Positions 25,201 to 33,400 of a DNA stretch of 64,000 bases are shown here, in pieces. The notes below the pieces were generated by a model. The model made no database searches. It saw only the letters and a list, made by a program, of their open reading frames with translations, and had not been told where the DNA came from. Numbering within the stretch: the stretch's first letter is position 1; each line of letters begins with the position of its first letter. The DNA comes from Rhizobiaceae bacterium (GTDB lineage: Bacteria; Pseudomonadota; Alphaproteobacteria; Rhizobiales; Rhizobiaceae), in contig JAHBYU010000001.1 in assembly GCA_019635775.1 (NCBI GenBank), forward strand, positions 186,001 to 250,000. The letters run 5' to 3'. Position numbers and translations under genes: made by a program.

Positions 25201-26077
25201 TGATGCGGCCGATGGCGTCATCGTGGACCTGGTGGCCGGGACGGCGGTCGACGCCGACACTAATACCGACCCCCTGCATCCTGCGGGAGATGATATCGGG
25301 ACCGACACACTCATCAATGTGAACCATGTGAGCGGCTCGGAGTTCGACGACACGCTGACGGGGAACGACGGAGACAACCGTTTCAGGGGCAACGCTGGCG
25401 ATGACTTGATTAATGGAGCCGGTGGGCAGGACATCGCCGACTACAACAACTCCCCGAACGGGATCCAGGTCGATCTGAGCCTGACCACGGGGCAGGTGAC
25501 CGATGACGGATTTGGGGACACGGATACGCTGACAGATATCGAGGTCGTCTCTGGTTCGCAGCACGGCGACAGCATGATCGGAAACGAGTTCGAGAACGAG
25601 TTCTGGGGAAATGAAGGCGACGACACGCTGGACGGCGGCGAAGGGCACGATGTTCTTGATGGCGGTGAGGGTACCGACACGCTTCTAGGTGGAATTGGTG
25701 ACGACTGGCTGTTCGGTGGAGACGGCGCTGATCAGCTTTTTGGCGGCGACGGTGCTGACCAACTGCTGGGCGGCAATGGCAGCGACCAATTGACTGGCGG
25801 CGCAGGCGAAGATGAGTTCATCCTGTACGCTGGTGATACTGGTATCGACCAGATTCTCGATTTCGGTGCGGACAACAACGCAATCTTCCTGCGTGGTTAT
25901 GACGCCGGTGATGTGTTCCATTTAGCTGAGACGGCGCCCGGGAGTGGTGACAGCAACCTGATGTTGGATACGCAGGTCATCGCATTTCTTTCTGGGGTTG
26001 AGTTCGATTCTTCCTTCGTTTCGTTTGAATACGATGCAGTCGAACAACAGCATGTAGTGGCAATGACCTACGTATGA
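19238..26077 (+). CDS. Giant FecR / VCBS-cadherin / RTX adhesin secreted by type I system
   Basis: A 2279-residue secreted or surface-held protein. It has an N-terminal FecR-like domain (about 105-240, with VYQGDVVQTGDSAKLGISF and MGIRGTTPKVL), then a cadherin-like segment (about 365-490), about six VCBS/cadherin-like repeats each ending in a variant of ITGTNDAP (to about 1375), and a long Ca-binding RTX region (about 1395-2200). The RTX region holds many GGxGxDxL nonapeptides and repeated blocks of the type VDLSDGTATDGF...DTLxNIE. The last 80 residues lack repeats and fit an uncleaved C-terminal secretion signal. There is no Sec signal peptide. ATG 19238 follows AGGGGAA. It is 146 bases after the HlyD gene. 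It probably mediates attachment or biofilm; no LapD/LapG pair is in the window. Confidence 0.93.
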   Translation: MAAQGAFGDGPSVAPVVLFEGRDGTVQVADPAVLFLGDYSRQGHDLLIEHDGSSVLVHDYFVGGTANLAGPNGAFLTPSVVEALAGPVAPGQYAQAAGEPEATGLVQIGKVISIEGSASATHSDGVKVDLADGDPVYQGDVVQTGDSAKLGISFIDDSVFSMSANARMVLNELIFDPAKAADSSMVVNLVQGSFVFVTGQVAPAGDMKVETPVATMGIRGTTPKVLINSDMGVTEFSILPDPDSGKIGSYILLDKTTGEIMGTVESVGDKWVITSLSGEAVKVAKSGIDLLEDEAAMSDIRAAVSRALGDRGDIGNNSYRQVAFDSSASTGGNDTQNGDGYNNGRPGGDSGGGVVDPRPDVDDAPIVRNDAFSTHEENDGPSALTGNVFANNGSGIDYDPDGFTIRVIQVNDGNLSFNSAGTYTGLLPSGALLAINQNGGITYSPNDAYEFLGRNDTDIDRFSYTVRDPGGFTGTAIVSVTVEGRNDRPDITTVANVTKLADDFTELAGTGNAGIRSASGVVTFQDIDASDTHVTSTVAPAVNWTTGTGGAISIPVPAGAIGEIQLTLTEAQATANPVLQWSGGSVQSVPQPVVGSVAWTYSIADNKIDFLAAGEKLEITYTITIQDDSGVGDLGDGIDGQGNESDSITQTIKITITGTNDVPVITFADATGTILDIAEDAEDHGGSDFDELTAEGSIGFADVDLTDRPTAEITSRSAEWTKQNGAGGLDIPEAELEAMLTAFTIKAHGSDTAGTSDDNTNNGVIDWTYKIEERFVDFLAAGEEVEAEFEVTISDGKGGVATQIVKITLKGASDGGPNDVPVIQAVTNPASIPEIVGDSSNQNIAPVNGTITVYDSDYTDTLTLSVTGDAVAEYNGGTVPTEDSINVAALIASGAISFAPIGLSNGEDQTVNWTYDPAAADLDWLRAGDTLTLTYTAQVSDGQGGTHTHPLVITITGTNDAPVIEAVTNPAGLTEVVGDSSAQDIAVVTGTITVSDQDVGDTLTLSVTGDATASYTPYGATEAGALPAGASSIAALVASTAIGFDAFTSNGESQTVDWTYDPAAVNLDWLGAGDTLTLIYAAQVTDGHGNVGSQPLVITITGTNDAPEITSGPVTIAISESPQAAGNVGTNAFTETIGGAAPVLSGTLAFHDVDISDASHVLSVSVVETPSPGTPTHPGLDNDGLQALLTLTGSTLPTAATTEGTIAWAFDGTEDQFDYLAADQSVALVYTITVADRATDGLTDTQTVTVTITGTNDAPEITGAAEEITEDNSALLATVTIDVSDPDLTDTHSVSVIEVWADGPTGAHDANFLIGLLDEPSDVLAGQATIEFSALKSDFGYLAEGETLTLIYTVQIADGQGGSALQNFAVTISGTEGDSEVSDVIILNNAAAILGTAGDDTYANGSVIAGTAGADLILGLAGNDDMEGRNGDDWLFGGDGDDYLLGGAGKDTYFGGAGWDMASFRDENAGVTVNLSAGTATLAGGVVETLDSIEDIEGSAHDDTLIGNAGDNFLLGGDGTDSYDGGAGGWDQVSFHNETGGQGAVVDLSLGTGTDTYGNSGEAFANIEVLRGSQWADNFKGDSGDNVFFGLEGNDTLNGGADGLDLVRYDRDYRFGGTNGVTVNLAAGTATDGFEDTDTLINIDGAVGTQLNDTLIGNAGENEFVGLGGNDTIDGAGGWDWAGYWYAGSGIVVDMALPSGQVTNDGMGGTDTLIDIEEIFGSQHADTISGDGQDRDYNGDAGADTLTGGAGNEVFSGGEGDDQINGGGGWDIARYDRDIRGGGDSGVTVDLSDGTATDGFGDSDTLSNIEGVWGSEFDDLLIGDDTDNELVGNEGDDELRSGGQQYSDQSFDYLEGGDGNDLLIAQGGFVNMVGGQGNDELRATPASEWWDHARADYRNSPQNVGIVANLSAVTYMSVASMQIADGYGTTDTVEGIHAIADSAGNDFIRLDGDYSNANGGEYFEVRLTGGDDTVDFTGAGLQARVTYRDAADGVIVDLVAGTAVDADTNTDPLHPAGDDIGTDTLINVNHVSGSEFDDTLTGNDGDNRFRGNAGDDLINGAGGQDIADYNNSPNGIQVDLSLTTGQVTDDGFGDTDTLTDIEVVSGSQHGDSMIGNEFENEFWGNEGDDTLDGGEGHDVLDGGEGTDTLLGGIGDDWLFGGDGADQLFGGDGADQLLGGNGSDQLTGGAGEDEFILYAGDTGIDQILDFGADNNAIFLRGYDAGDVFHLAETAPGSGDSNLMLDTQVIAFLSGVEFDSSFVSFEYDAVEQQHVVAMTYV
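20690..23390 (+). repeat. VCBS/cadherin-like repeat region inside the adhesin
   Basis: Six or so units of about 420-540 bases, each closing with a conserved block encoding ITGTNDAP or a variant (for instance at 21190, 22085, 22530 and 22990). Two adjacent units starting at 21689 and 22112 (423 and 435 bases apart from the next) share long stretches of near-identical DNA, for example around the block encoding GDTLTLSVTGDA, and look recently duplicated. Unit number may vary between strains. Confidence 0.8.
23440..25830 (+). repeat. RTX calcium-binding repeat region of the adhesin
   Basis: Many GGxGxDxL-type nonapeptides (for example GGDGDDYLLGGAGKD near 23545 and GGDGADQLFGGDGADQLLGG near 25720) alternate with about six larger blocks containing VNLSAGTA or VDLSDGTATDGF and a DTLxNIE turn. 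These fold into calcium-loaded beta-rolls after export. Confidence 0.85.
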
Positions 26078-26096
26078 GCTTTCGGGCTGGCAGCCG

Positions 26097-27485
26097 ATGA
26101 TGCGACACAACGGCATGGTGCGAAAGCTGACAGGTTTGTTGCTTGCTGTGCTTCTGTCGCTCGTCGTCGTGGGTCCAATCCACGCCGTCGAGGACAACGC
26201 CATCGTCGCGGAATCGCTGCGTGCCATTTTTGCAGCCGGGCAGGCGGATACGGGCTCCGCCGAGGCGAATGAGGATCTCCAGGCAATCCGCGACATCTAT
26301 GTCGTGCGCGACTTCAAGCCGATCTGGGTGCGTGACAGCGGCCCCAAGACCAAGGCGAAGGCGCTGCTTGCCGAGTTGAAGATATCCGGCGTCCATGGCC
26401 TTTCGCCATCCTTCTACCATGTAGCAGACATCGAGGCGCTGATGGGCGCGGACGACCCCGACGAACTGGCGCGGCTCGACATGCTGCTGTCCGGCGCCGT
26501 CGTCGAGTATGGCGGCGATCTTGCCAATGGACGCGTAGGGCGTTCGATTGCGCCTGCCGAAAACGCCGTCGAGCCCGTCATGATGACGCCTGCCCGGTTC
26601 GTCGCCGGGGCCGAGGCGGCCGAGAACCTGCGAGACTTCGCCGGCGCGCTGCTCAATGAGGACTATCGCTATGTCCGCCTGATCGCCAAGCTTGGCGAAT
26701 TCACCCGCATCGAGGAATCCGGACGCTGGCCGGCGATAGACGCGAACGGTCCCGGGATCGCCCCGGGCAAGCGCGATCCGCGCATCGGGAATATCCGCAC
26801 ACTGCTGATGCTCTCGGGCGACCTGCCGATCACCGACCTTGGTGGCGAAACACTCGACGAAAGCATGCAGGACGCAGTGCGGTCCTTCCAGACACGCCAC
26901 GGACTGGAACCGACCGGCGCGATCGACAGCCCGACGCTCGGCGAGATGGCCGTCCCGGTTTCGGAGCGCATCCGGCAGATCAAGGTCAACCTGGAACGGA
27001 GGCGCTGGCAGAACCGCGACCTTGGCCCGGACAACGTCTACATCAATCTGGCCGCCGGCGAGGTCAAGGTGGTCCGCGACGGCCGTTCGGAGCAGTTCCT
27101 CCATGTGATCGGGTCACCCGACTTGCCGACATTCTTCGGCGAGATTTCGGGACTGGAAGTCGACCCGGCGGGCTCTTCGAAAGTGGCGCTGACGGTTGCC
27201 TCGCCATTTGTTGACCGGCTGGCCGGAGAGGAGGGTGATCGCACGATAGCCGTGTCAGAAATTGACAGTCTGGCGGGCGATATCGCAGTCGGCCACATGC
27301 CGGAGGGGATAACGCTGGATGCCCTTCTTGCCGCGGGGGAGCCAGCGAGCGTCAGCTTTGAAAAGCCCGTGCCGCTCTTTGTCACCTTTGTCACCGCATG
27401 GGCGAACCGCGACGGGACGGTGCATTTCCGGCGAGACACGCAAGGGCGCGACGCGACCATCGCGAGACTGCTTCAGCTCGACTGA
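26097..27485 (+). CDS. L,D-transpeptidase (YcbB)-like protein lacking the catalytic cysteine
   Basis: A 462-residue exported protein (signal peptide in the first 35 residues, LLLAVLLSLVVVGPIHA). It has the layout of YcbB/LdtD: an N-terminal scaffold, a peptidoglycan-binding domain (SMQDAVRSFQTRHGLEPTGA near 260-280) and the start and end of a YkuD fold, including the closing block PVPLFVTFVTAWANRDGTVHF. The catalytic HGC/S-x-G-C segment is absent and no cysteine occurs anywhere in the protein, so it cannot form the acyl-enzyme. It follows the adhesin by 19 bases and may be cotranscribed; a structural role anchoring to peptidoglycan is possible. Its 3' end overlaps the converging kinase gene by 13 bases. 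Confidence 0.75.
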   Translation: MMRHNGMVRKLTGLLLAVLLSLVVVGPIHAVEDNAIVAESLRAIFAAGQADTGSAEANEDLQAIRDIYVVRDFKPIWVRDSGPKTKAKALLAELKISGVHGLSPSFYHVADIEALMGADDPDELARLDMLLSGAVVEYGGDLANGRVGRSIAPAENAVEPVMMTPARFVAGAEAAENLRDFAGALLNEDYRYVRLIAKLGEFTRIEESGRWPAIDANGPGIAPGKRDPRIGNIRTLLMLSGDLPITDLGGETLDESMQDAVRSFQTRHGLEPTGAIDSPTLGEMAVPVSERIRQIKVNLERRRWQNRDLGPDNVYINLAAGEVKVVRDGRSEQFLHVIGSPDLPTFFGEISGLEVDPAGSSKVALTVASPFVDRLAGEEGDRTIAVSEIDSLAGDIAVGHMPEGITLDALLAAGEPASVSFEKPVPLFVTFVTAWANRDGTVHFRRDTQGRDATIARLLQLD

Positions 27486-30400
27486 GTCGCGACCTGTTCG
27501 GTTTCGGCTCCCGCTGACTCCGGAGCGGGCTCCATCTGCTCTTCATCCTTCGTGAGCAGGGCCGCCTGGCGCGGCAGCACGATGCGGAACTCCGTGAACG
27601 CGCCAGCCTCCGTCTCAACCTCGATCGTTCCGGCATGCTGCTTGACGATGATGTCGCGACTGAGGGAGAGCCCGAGCCCGGTTCCCTGTCCGGCAGGCTT
27701 GGTGGTGAAGAATGGGTCGAATATCCTGTCGCGGAACTCGGGCGAAATGCCTGTCCCGTTGTCGCGGATCCTGATCTCCACCGCATCGCCGAGATTTCTT
27801 GTCGAGGCCGCCAACACCGGCTCATATCCGCTGCCGTTGGTGGCGGCGGTGCGCTCCGCCGTGGCGTCGAAGCCGTTGGTGAACAGGTTCAGCAGCACAC
27901 GCGTGATATCTTGCGGGTAGAGGTCGACCGCGCCGGCCTTTGGGTCGAACGCCTTCTCCAGCGTCACGTCGAAGCCCCGCCGCTCGGCGCGGGCGCCGTG
28001 ATACGCGAGCCCCAGGCTTTCTTCCACCATCGTGTTGATGTCGACAATGCGATGCTCGCCAATACCCTCGCGGGCATGCGCCAGCATGTTGCGGATAATG
28101 GAGTCGGCGCGCCGGGCAGACTCGGCACCTTCCTTGATGTTGTCGGCAAGCGTGTCGGCAAGCGCCTCCACTTCCTCGCGCGTGTCCATATCGATGACGG
28201 CAGCCTCAAGGACGCGGCGTATGTCGTCGATCATCTCCTGCGAACGGGCGGTGAATTCCTTCACGAAGTTAAGAGGCGCCCGCATCTCGTGCATGACGCC
28301 GGCGGTGAACTCGCCGAGCGCTGCCAGCCGTTCAGTCTCGGAAAGCCGCTTGCGCGCCGAGTTCAGTTCCTCCAGCAGAATAGCTGCTTCATCGGATTTG
28401 CGGCGCGTTTCGTCGAACAGGCGGGTGTTCTCGATCGCGATGACGGCCTGGTCGGCGAAGGTGGTCACCAGTTCCACCTGAGACGGGCGGAAGGGCGCGG
28501 TTTCGGCGCGCGCCAGAGCGATAACGCCGATCGTCTCGTGCTGACGAAGCAACGGCATGCACAGTACACTGCCAACCGGCCCAAAGCGTTCGGCCTCCCG
28601 ATCCTGGTCCAACGGAATGTCGGAGTGATGGATCATTGCGCCGTCGTGCGCGGCCTGTCCGATCCATGTTCCATCACCGGCAACCGGTGGGTTGGCCTGC
28701 TCGAAAGCGCGCTGGTCCGGCGGAAGGCCCGTCGCTGCCGCCAGCGGGAACCCTTCTTCGTCCTTCAGATAGACGCGTGCGGTCGTCGCGCCGCAGAGCT
28801 GCATGGCGGAAGAGGCAAGCGCCTGGAGCAGACTGTTGAGATCGTAAGCGAGGCCACTGGTCGTGCGCGCGATGTCAGCGGTCGCGTCCCGATAAAGCCG
28901 GGAAGCCGAAAGCTCGATACCAAGGTCGTGGACCGTGGCGACAAGCCGCGTGTTGTCGATGGCGACCGCAGCCTGATCGGCGAAGGTCCTGACGAGTTCC
29001 ACCTGCCGTTCGCCGAATTCACCGGGCGTTGCGCGTTCGAGCAGGAACACGCCGAGCGCTTCACCAGCTCGCTTCAGCGGAACAGCAAGAGAAACTCCTG
29101 TCTGCCCTGTCAGTTTTTCCGCCCCGGATTCGTCGCCGGACTCGGGCAGCCGAACGATGTCCTTCTGCAAGGCCGCACGGCCAACGATCGTGTCCTGCGA
29201 GGCGGGATAGACATTCCCGCTTTCCTCGGAGCGGCGTTCCGGCGACAACCCGTCCGAGGCGGCAAGTGTGTAGCCCTCTTCGCCGCGCAGATAGATCGCG
29301 GCGGAATCGCCGCCGCCCAATCTCCTTGCGGAGGCAGCCATCGCCTGAAGCAGGCCTGCAAGGTCGAAATCCGGCCGGATGCCGGACTCGTTTGCCGCTT
29401 CCGCAATCTCGCAGGTCGCCGCCTGGCGTTCGATCGCGTCGGACAGCTCCTGGGTGCGGTTTGAAAGTGCACTGTGCAGCATCGCTCCTTCGATGACGAC
29501 CTGCGCCTGACCTGCGAGCATGCGGGCGAGTTCAACCTGACGTTCACCGAAAAGGCCGGTCGTCCACCGCAGCAGCAGGAGAACGCCGACAGTGAGCCCT
29601 TCGTGCATCAGCGGCACGCCAAGCGCCGCGCCTGCTGGCGTGTGCCTGTCGAGTCCTGAAAAATCCGGCTCTGCGGCAAGCTCGGCAACGTGGAGCAGTT
29701 GACCGGTTTCCGAAATACGCCTGACGACCGGATCGAACAGCGCGGGATCGGTATCACCCCGGGCCGATAACCGGCGGGCGACGCCGTCGTCGATCCGCAG
29801 CAACACGACGGCATCGGCATCGCACTCACGCGCCGCAGCGGCAACAACAGCGTCGAAGACGGGCTGCGGCAAGGCCGCCGAACCGCCCACCAGGGCTATG
29901 ACGTCGCTGGTTGCCTGGTTGTGCGACAAAGCTTCTTCGAGCTTGCCGGCCTTGTCCGCCAGCCGGTCTTCGAGGTCGGTCTTTCCGATTGCAATCGCAG
30001 CCTCGTCGGCAAGACTTTCGGCAAGCTCGATTTCGCCGCTGCTGAAGGTGTGATCGTCTTCACGCAGCAGCAGGAAGGCACCAGTACGGAGCCCGTCGTA
30101 GAGCATGGGAACCGCAAGCACAGGTCCGGCAGGCGCGCTCCCGTCCGGGCCCGAAAACATTGCAGGATCGTCCAGCAGGACGGTTCCGGCCTTTGCCTCC
30201 ATGTGACGAGTTATCGCGGTGGCGAGACCACCGATACGTTCGTTCCATTCGTCGTCCGATACCCCGTAGGCGGCCATCGGATCGAGACCGTCATCCGACG
30301 ACCTGAGGACCAGAACCTTTGCTGCGTGACAGGTGTGGGCAGCTGTCGACGCAATGGCCTGGACGGTGCGCTGCAGGTCGAACGGCGTGCGCGCCACGAT

Positions 30401-33400
30401 CTTCAGCATCCCGGCAGATGCGGATTTCTGTTCCAGCGCGGCTTCGATCTCGCGCCGACGCGCTTCGGCCTGCTCAAGCAGGATCGTCTTTTCAATCGCA
30501 ATCGCGGCAATCTCGACATGCGCCGAGGCTGTCGCAATGTCTCGATCCGAGTATGGATCGGCCTGCGGTCGGGAAAGCGCAAGCACGCCGACCAACTGAC
30601 CGCCTGCTACAAGCGGAAGCCCGAGCAGAGAGGCCTGGTTGTCACCGTCTTCATGCTTTTGCTGGAGCACATCCGCAGATGCGCCGCTTTCGACCACGCG
30701 CGCCACGAGGTTTTCCAGCGCCGGGGAAACTTCTTCGCCGGTGATCGGGATGAACGTCTCGCCTGACTGCCGGAAGATCCGGACATCCGCACGACACCAG
30801 GAGGCGATGTCCTGGCAAAGCGCCGCGGCCAACCCGTCGGCATCGAGCGACGGCGCGACAATATTGCGGACAAGTCCGGCTGCGAAATCGCGCCTTTCCA
30901 GGGCATGGGCGAGTTCGGCTGTCCGGGTGTCGAGGTCGGCCCACAGACGCGTCGTCTCCATTGCTGCAACCGCCTCGTCGGCAAGCGCGCTGACAAGCTC
31001 CAGGTGGCGTTCCGGCAGTTGCATGCCTGGCGCCCGCTCGACGACAAGAACGCCTACCGACGAACCGTTCCTTGCCAGCGGAACGGCTATAGTGGCTCCG
31101 GATTCGACAGGTTCGCCGGACGTGAAAGCCAATGCGTCGATATCGCCAGAATCGGGCGTGACAATCGCCATGCGCTCCGCCGCTTCGTCGGTCAGCCCCT
31201 CGTGCGCTTGCAAGAGCAGGGCTTCCCCGTCGAAGATGTTGAGATGAGCGCGGGATCCGCCGAGGGATTTCAGCGCCGCGCCCACAACCGCATTGAAGAC
31301 AGGCTGTGCGTTGGCCGGGGATTGCGCGGCCGCCCGGACGACATCTGCAACCGCGGTCTGCTCGGCGCGCATGTCCGATATCGTGAGATCGCGTTGTTCG
31401 ACATCTCCCGCAAGGCGCATGTTTTCGATCGCGATCAGCGCCTGGTCGCCAAGCGCTTTCAGCAGCGCGGCGTGACGCTCGGCGAATGCCCGGGTTTCCT
31501 GCCGCTCGACACCGATCACGCCGAGCGCAACGCCGTCCTTGACCAGCGGAACGGCAAGCGCGCTTTTCGTCGCCTGCGACGATTCTGCTTCGATGCCATC
31601 CCCCGCAGCCGAAATCTCGACTGGCTGCCTGTCGGCCATCGCCTGCGTCGCGATTGCGAGGGAGGACGGGGAAAGCGACACGTCGGCCTCGGAAGAACCG
31701 GCCCCCAATCCGCGATGCGCCTGCACCTTCAGTTCGTCGCCCTCGAGCAGGCAAAGGTAGGAAACAGAGCCTGTGCTGCTTGCCGCAGCTTCCACGAGCG
31801 CCTCGAACACGGCTGCCGCGTTCGCGGGTGAAACCGACGCGATGCGAACCGTTTCGGCGACTGCGGCCTGTTCCGCGCGCATGTCCGAGATCCTGCGATC
31901 CCGCTGGGCGACATTGTCTGCCAGCCTGAGATTTTCCAATGCGACGACAACCTGATCGCCAAGCGCCTGCAGCAACGCTTCGTGGCGCTCCGGCAGGGAG
32001 CCGGTCTGGCTGCGCTCCACGGCGATGACGCCGACAGCAGTGCCGTCCTTGACGATCGGCAGGGCGATTGCGCTTTTGGCGTTGGGGAGGGCGCTCACCC
32101 CTGAGCCCTCGGCGATCTCCTTCATTTCGATGCGCTCGGAGGCGGCGAAGGCGCGGGCCGGGATCATTTCGGAGTCGGCTGCCAGCGTGGCCAGCTTGTC
32201 GGTTGTTTCGGCAGGCAGCCCATTGTGTGCCCGCAGCCTGAGCATGCCGTCCTCGAACAGACAGAGGTAGGCCGCGCCTCCGGTGGCTTTCGCGGCCGCT
32301 TCCGCTATCGCGGCGAAGATGGCCGAGTCGTCGGACGGCGCCGCAGACGCCACGCGTACGGCTTCGGCGATCGCGGCCTGTTCGGCGCGCATGTCCCTGA
32401 TCTTCTGGTCCCGCTCGTCGACGTTTTCGGAAAGCCGTGCATTCTCGATTGCGATCAGCCCCTGGTCGGCAAATCCCTGGATAAGACCGGCCTGGCGGTC
32501 GGAGAACGGCGACAGTTCCTGATGAGAAAGCCAGATGACGCCTTCCACAAGGTTGTCGCGCTGCAGAGGAACAGCCAGCCCGGCCCGGTCGCCGGCATAT
32601 CCAGGAGGAGCATCGACGGAGAAGCGCTGGTCGCCGGGCATGTCTTCCACGGTGATCGGCTGTCCCAGATAGGCTGCGAGTCCCTGTGGCGTATCGGCGT
32701 CGATTACGACATCGAGAGTCGCTGACTTCGCGACGGCCACCCATTCGTCCGTGTATCCGGCATGGGCGGCAAGCCTGAGCTTTCCGTCACGCATAAGCCA
32801 GATCGAGCCGTGCGCCGCCTCGCACAACTCAATGGCCGAGGAGACAAGCGTCTCCAGCACCGTGTCCAGATCCTCGCCCGAACGACCGATCGCCTTCAGG
32901 ACACCCGCCGTCAGCGTCTGCTGCTGCAGCGCCACGTCGAGGCCGTGTGCGCGTTCGTCGACTTTTGCTTCCAGTCCTCGCTGGCTCTGCTGGAGCCGGC
33001 TTGCCATCATGTTGAATTTCTCGGCAAGAGCGCCGATTTCGTCACGTCTGTAGATTTTGACGCGCTGGGTCAGGTCTCCCTCACCAAGCCGCTCGGTGCT
33101 TGCCCGGATTGTATCGATGGGGCTGGCAACCCTTCGCGCCAGCCAGAAGCCGACGATGGCGGCAATCAGCATTCCCGCGCCGAGCAGTGCGAGCGTTTGC
33201 CAGAGCAGCAGGTTGAATGGCGCGAGCGCCTCAGCCTCAGGTTTCTGGGCAAAGGCGATCCAGCCCAGGCGAGGCAGTTGCGTGTAGGCTGCGAAAACCG
33301 GCCGTCCCTTCTCGTCGACAGCATCCGTAACGGTGCCGTTTCCGCCTACCGCCAGTGCGGTCGCCACCTGGCGCAAGCCTGAAAAGTCGTTGTCGCCCGT

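Noticed and set aside
27635-29464. A 609-codon + strand frame, and a 697-codon alternative minus-strand frame at 30651-32744, over the GAF kinase
   Set aside because: Both lie within the continuous, domain-rich 2197-residue kinase frame and show no recognisable domain.
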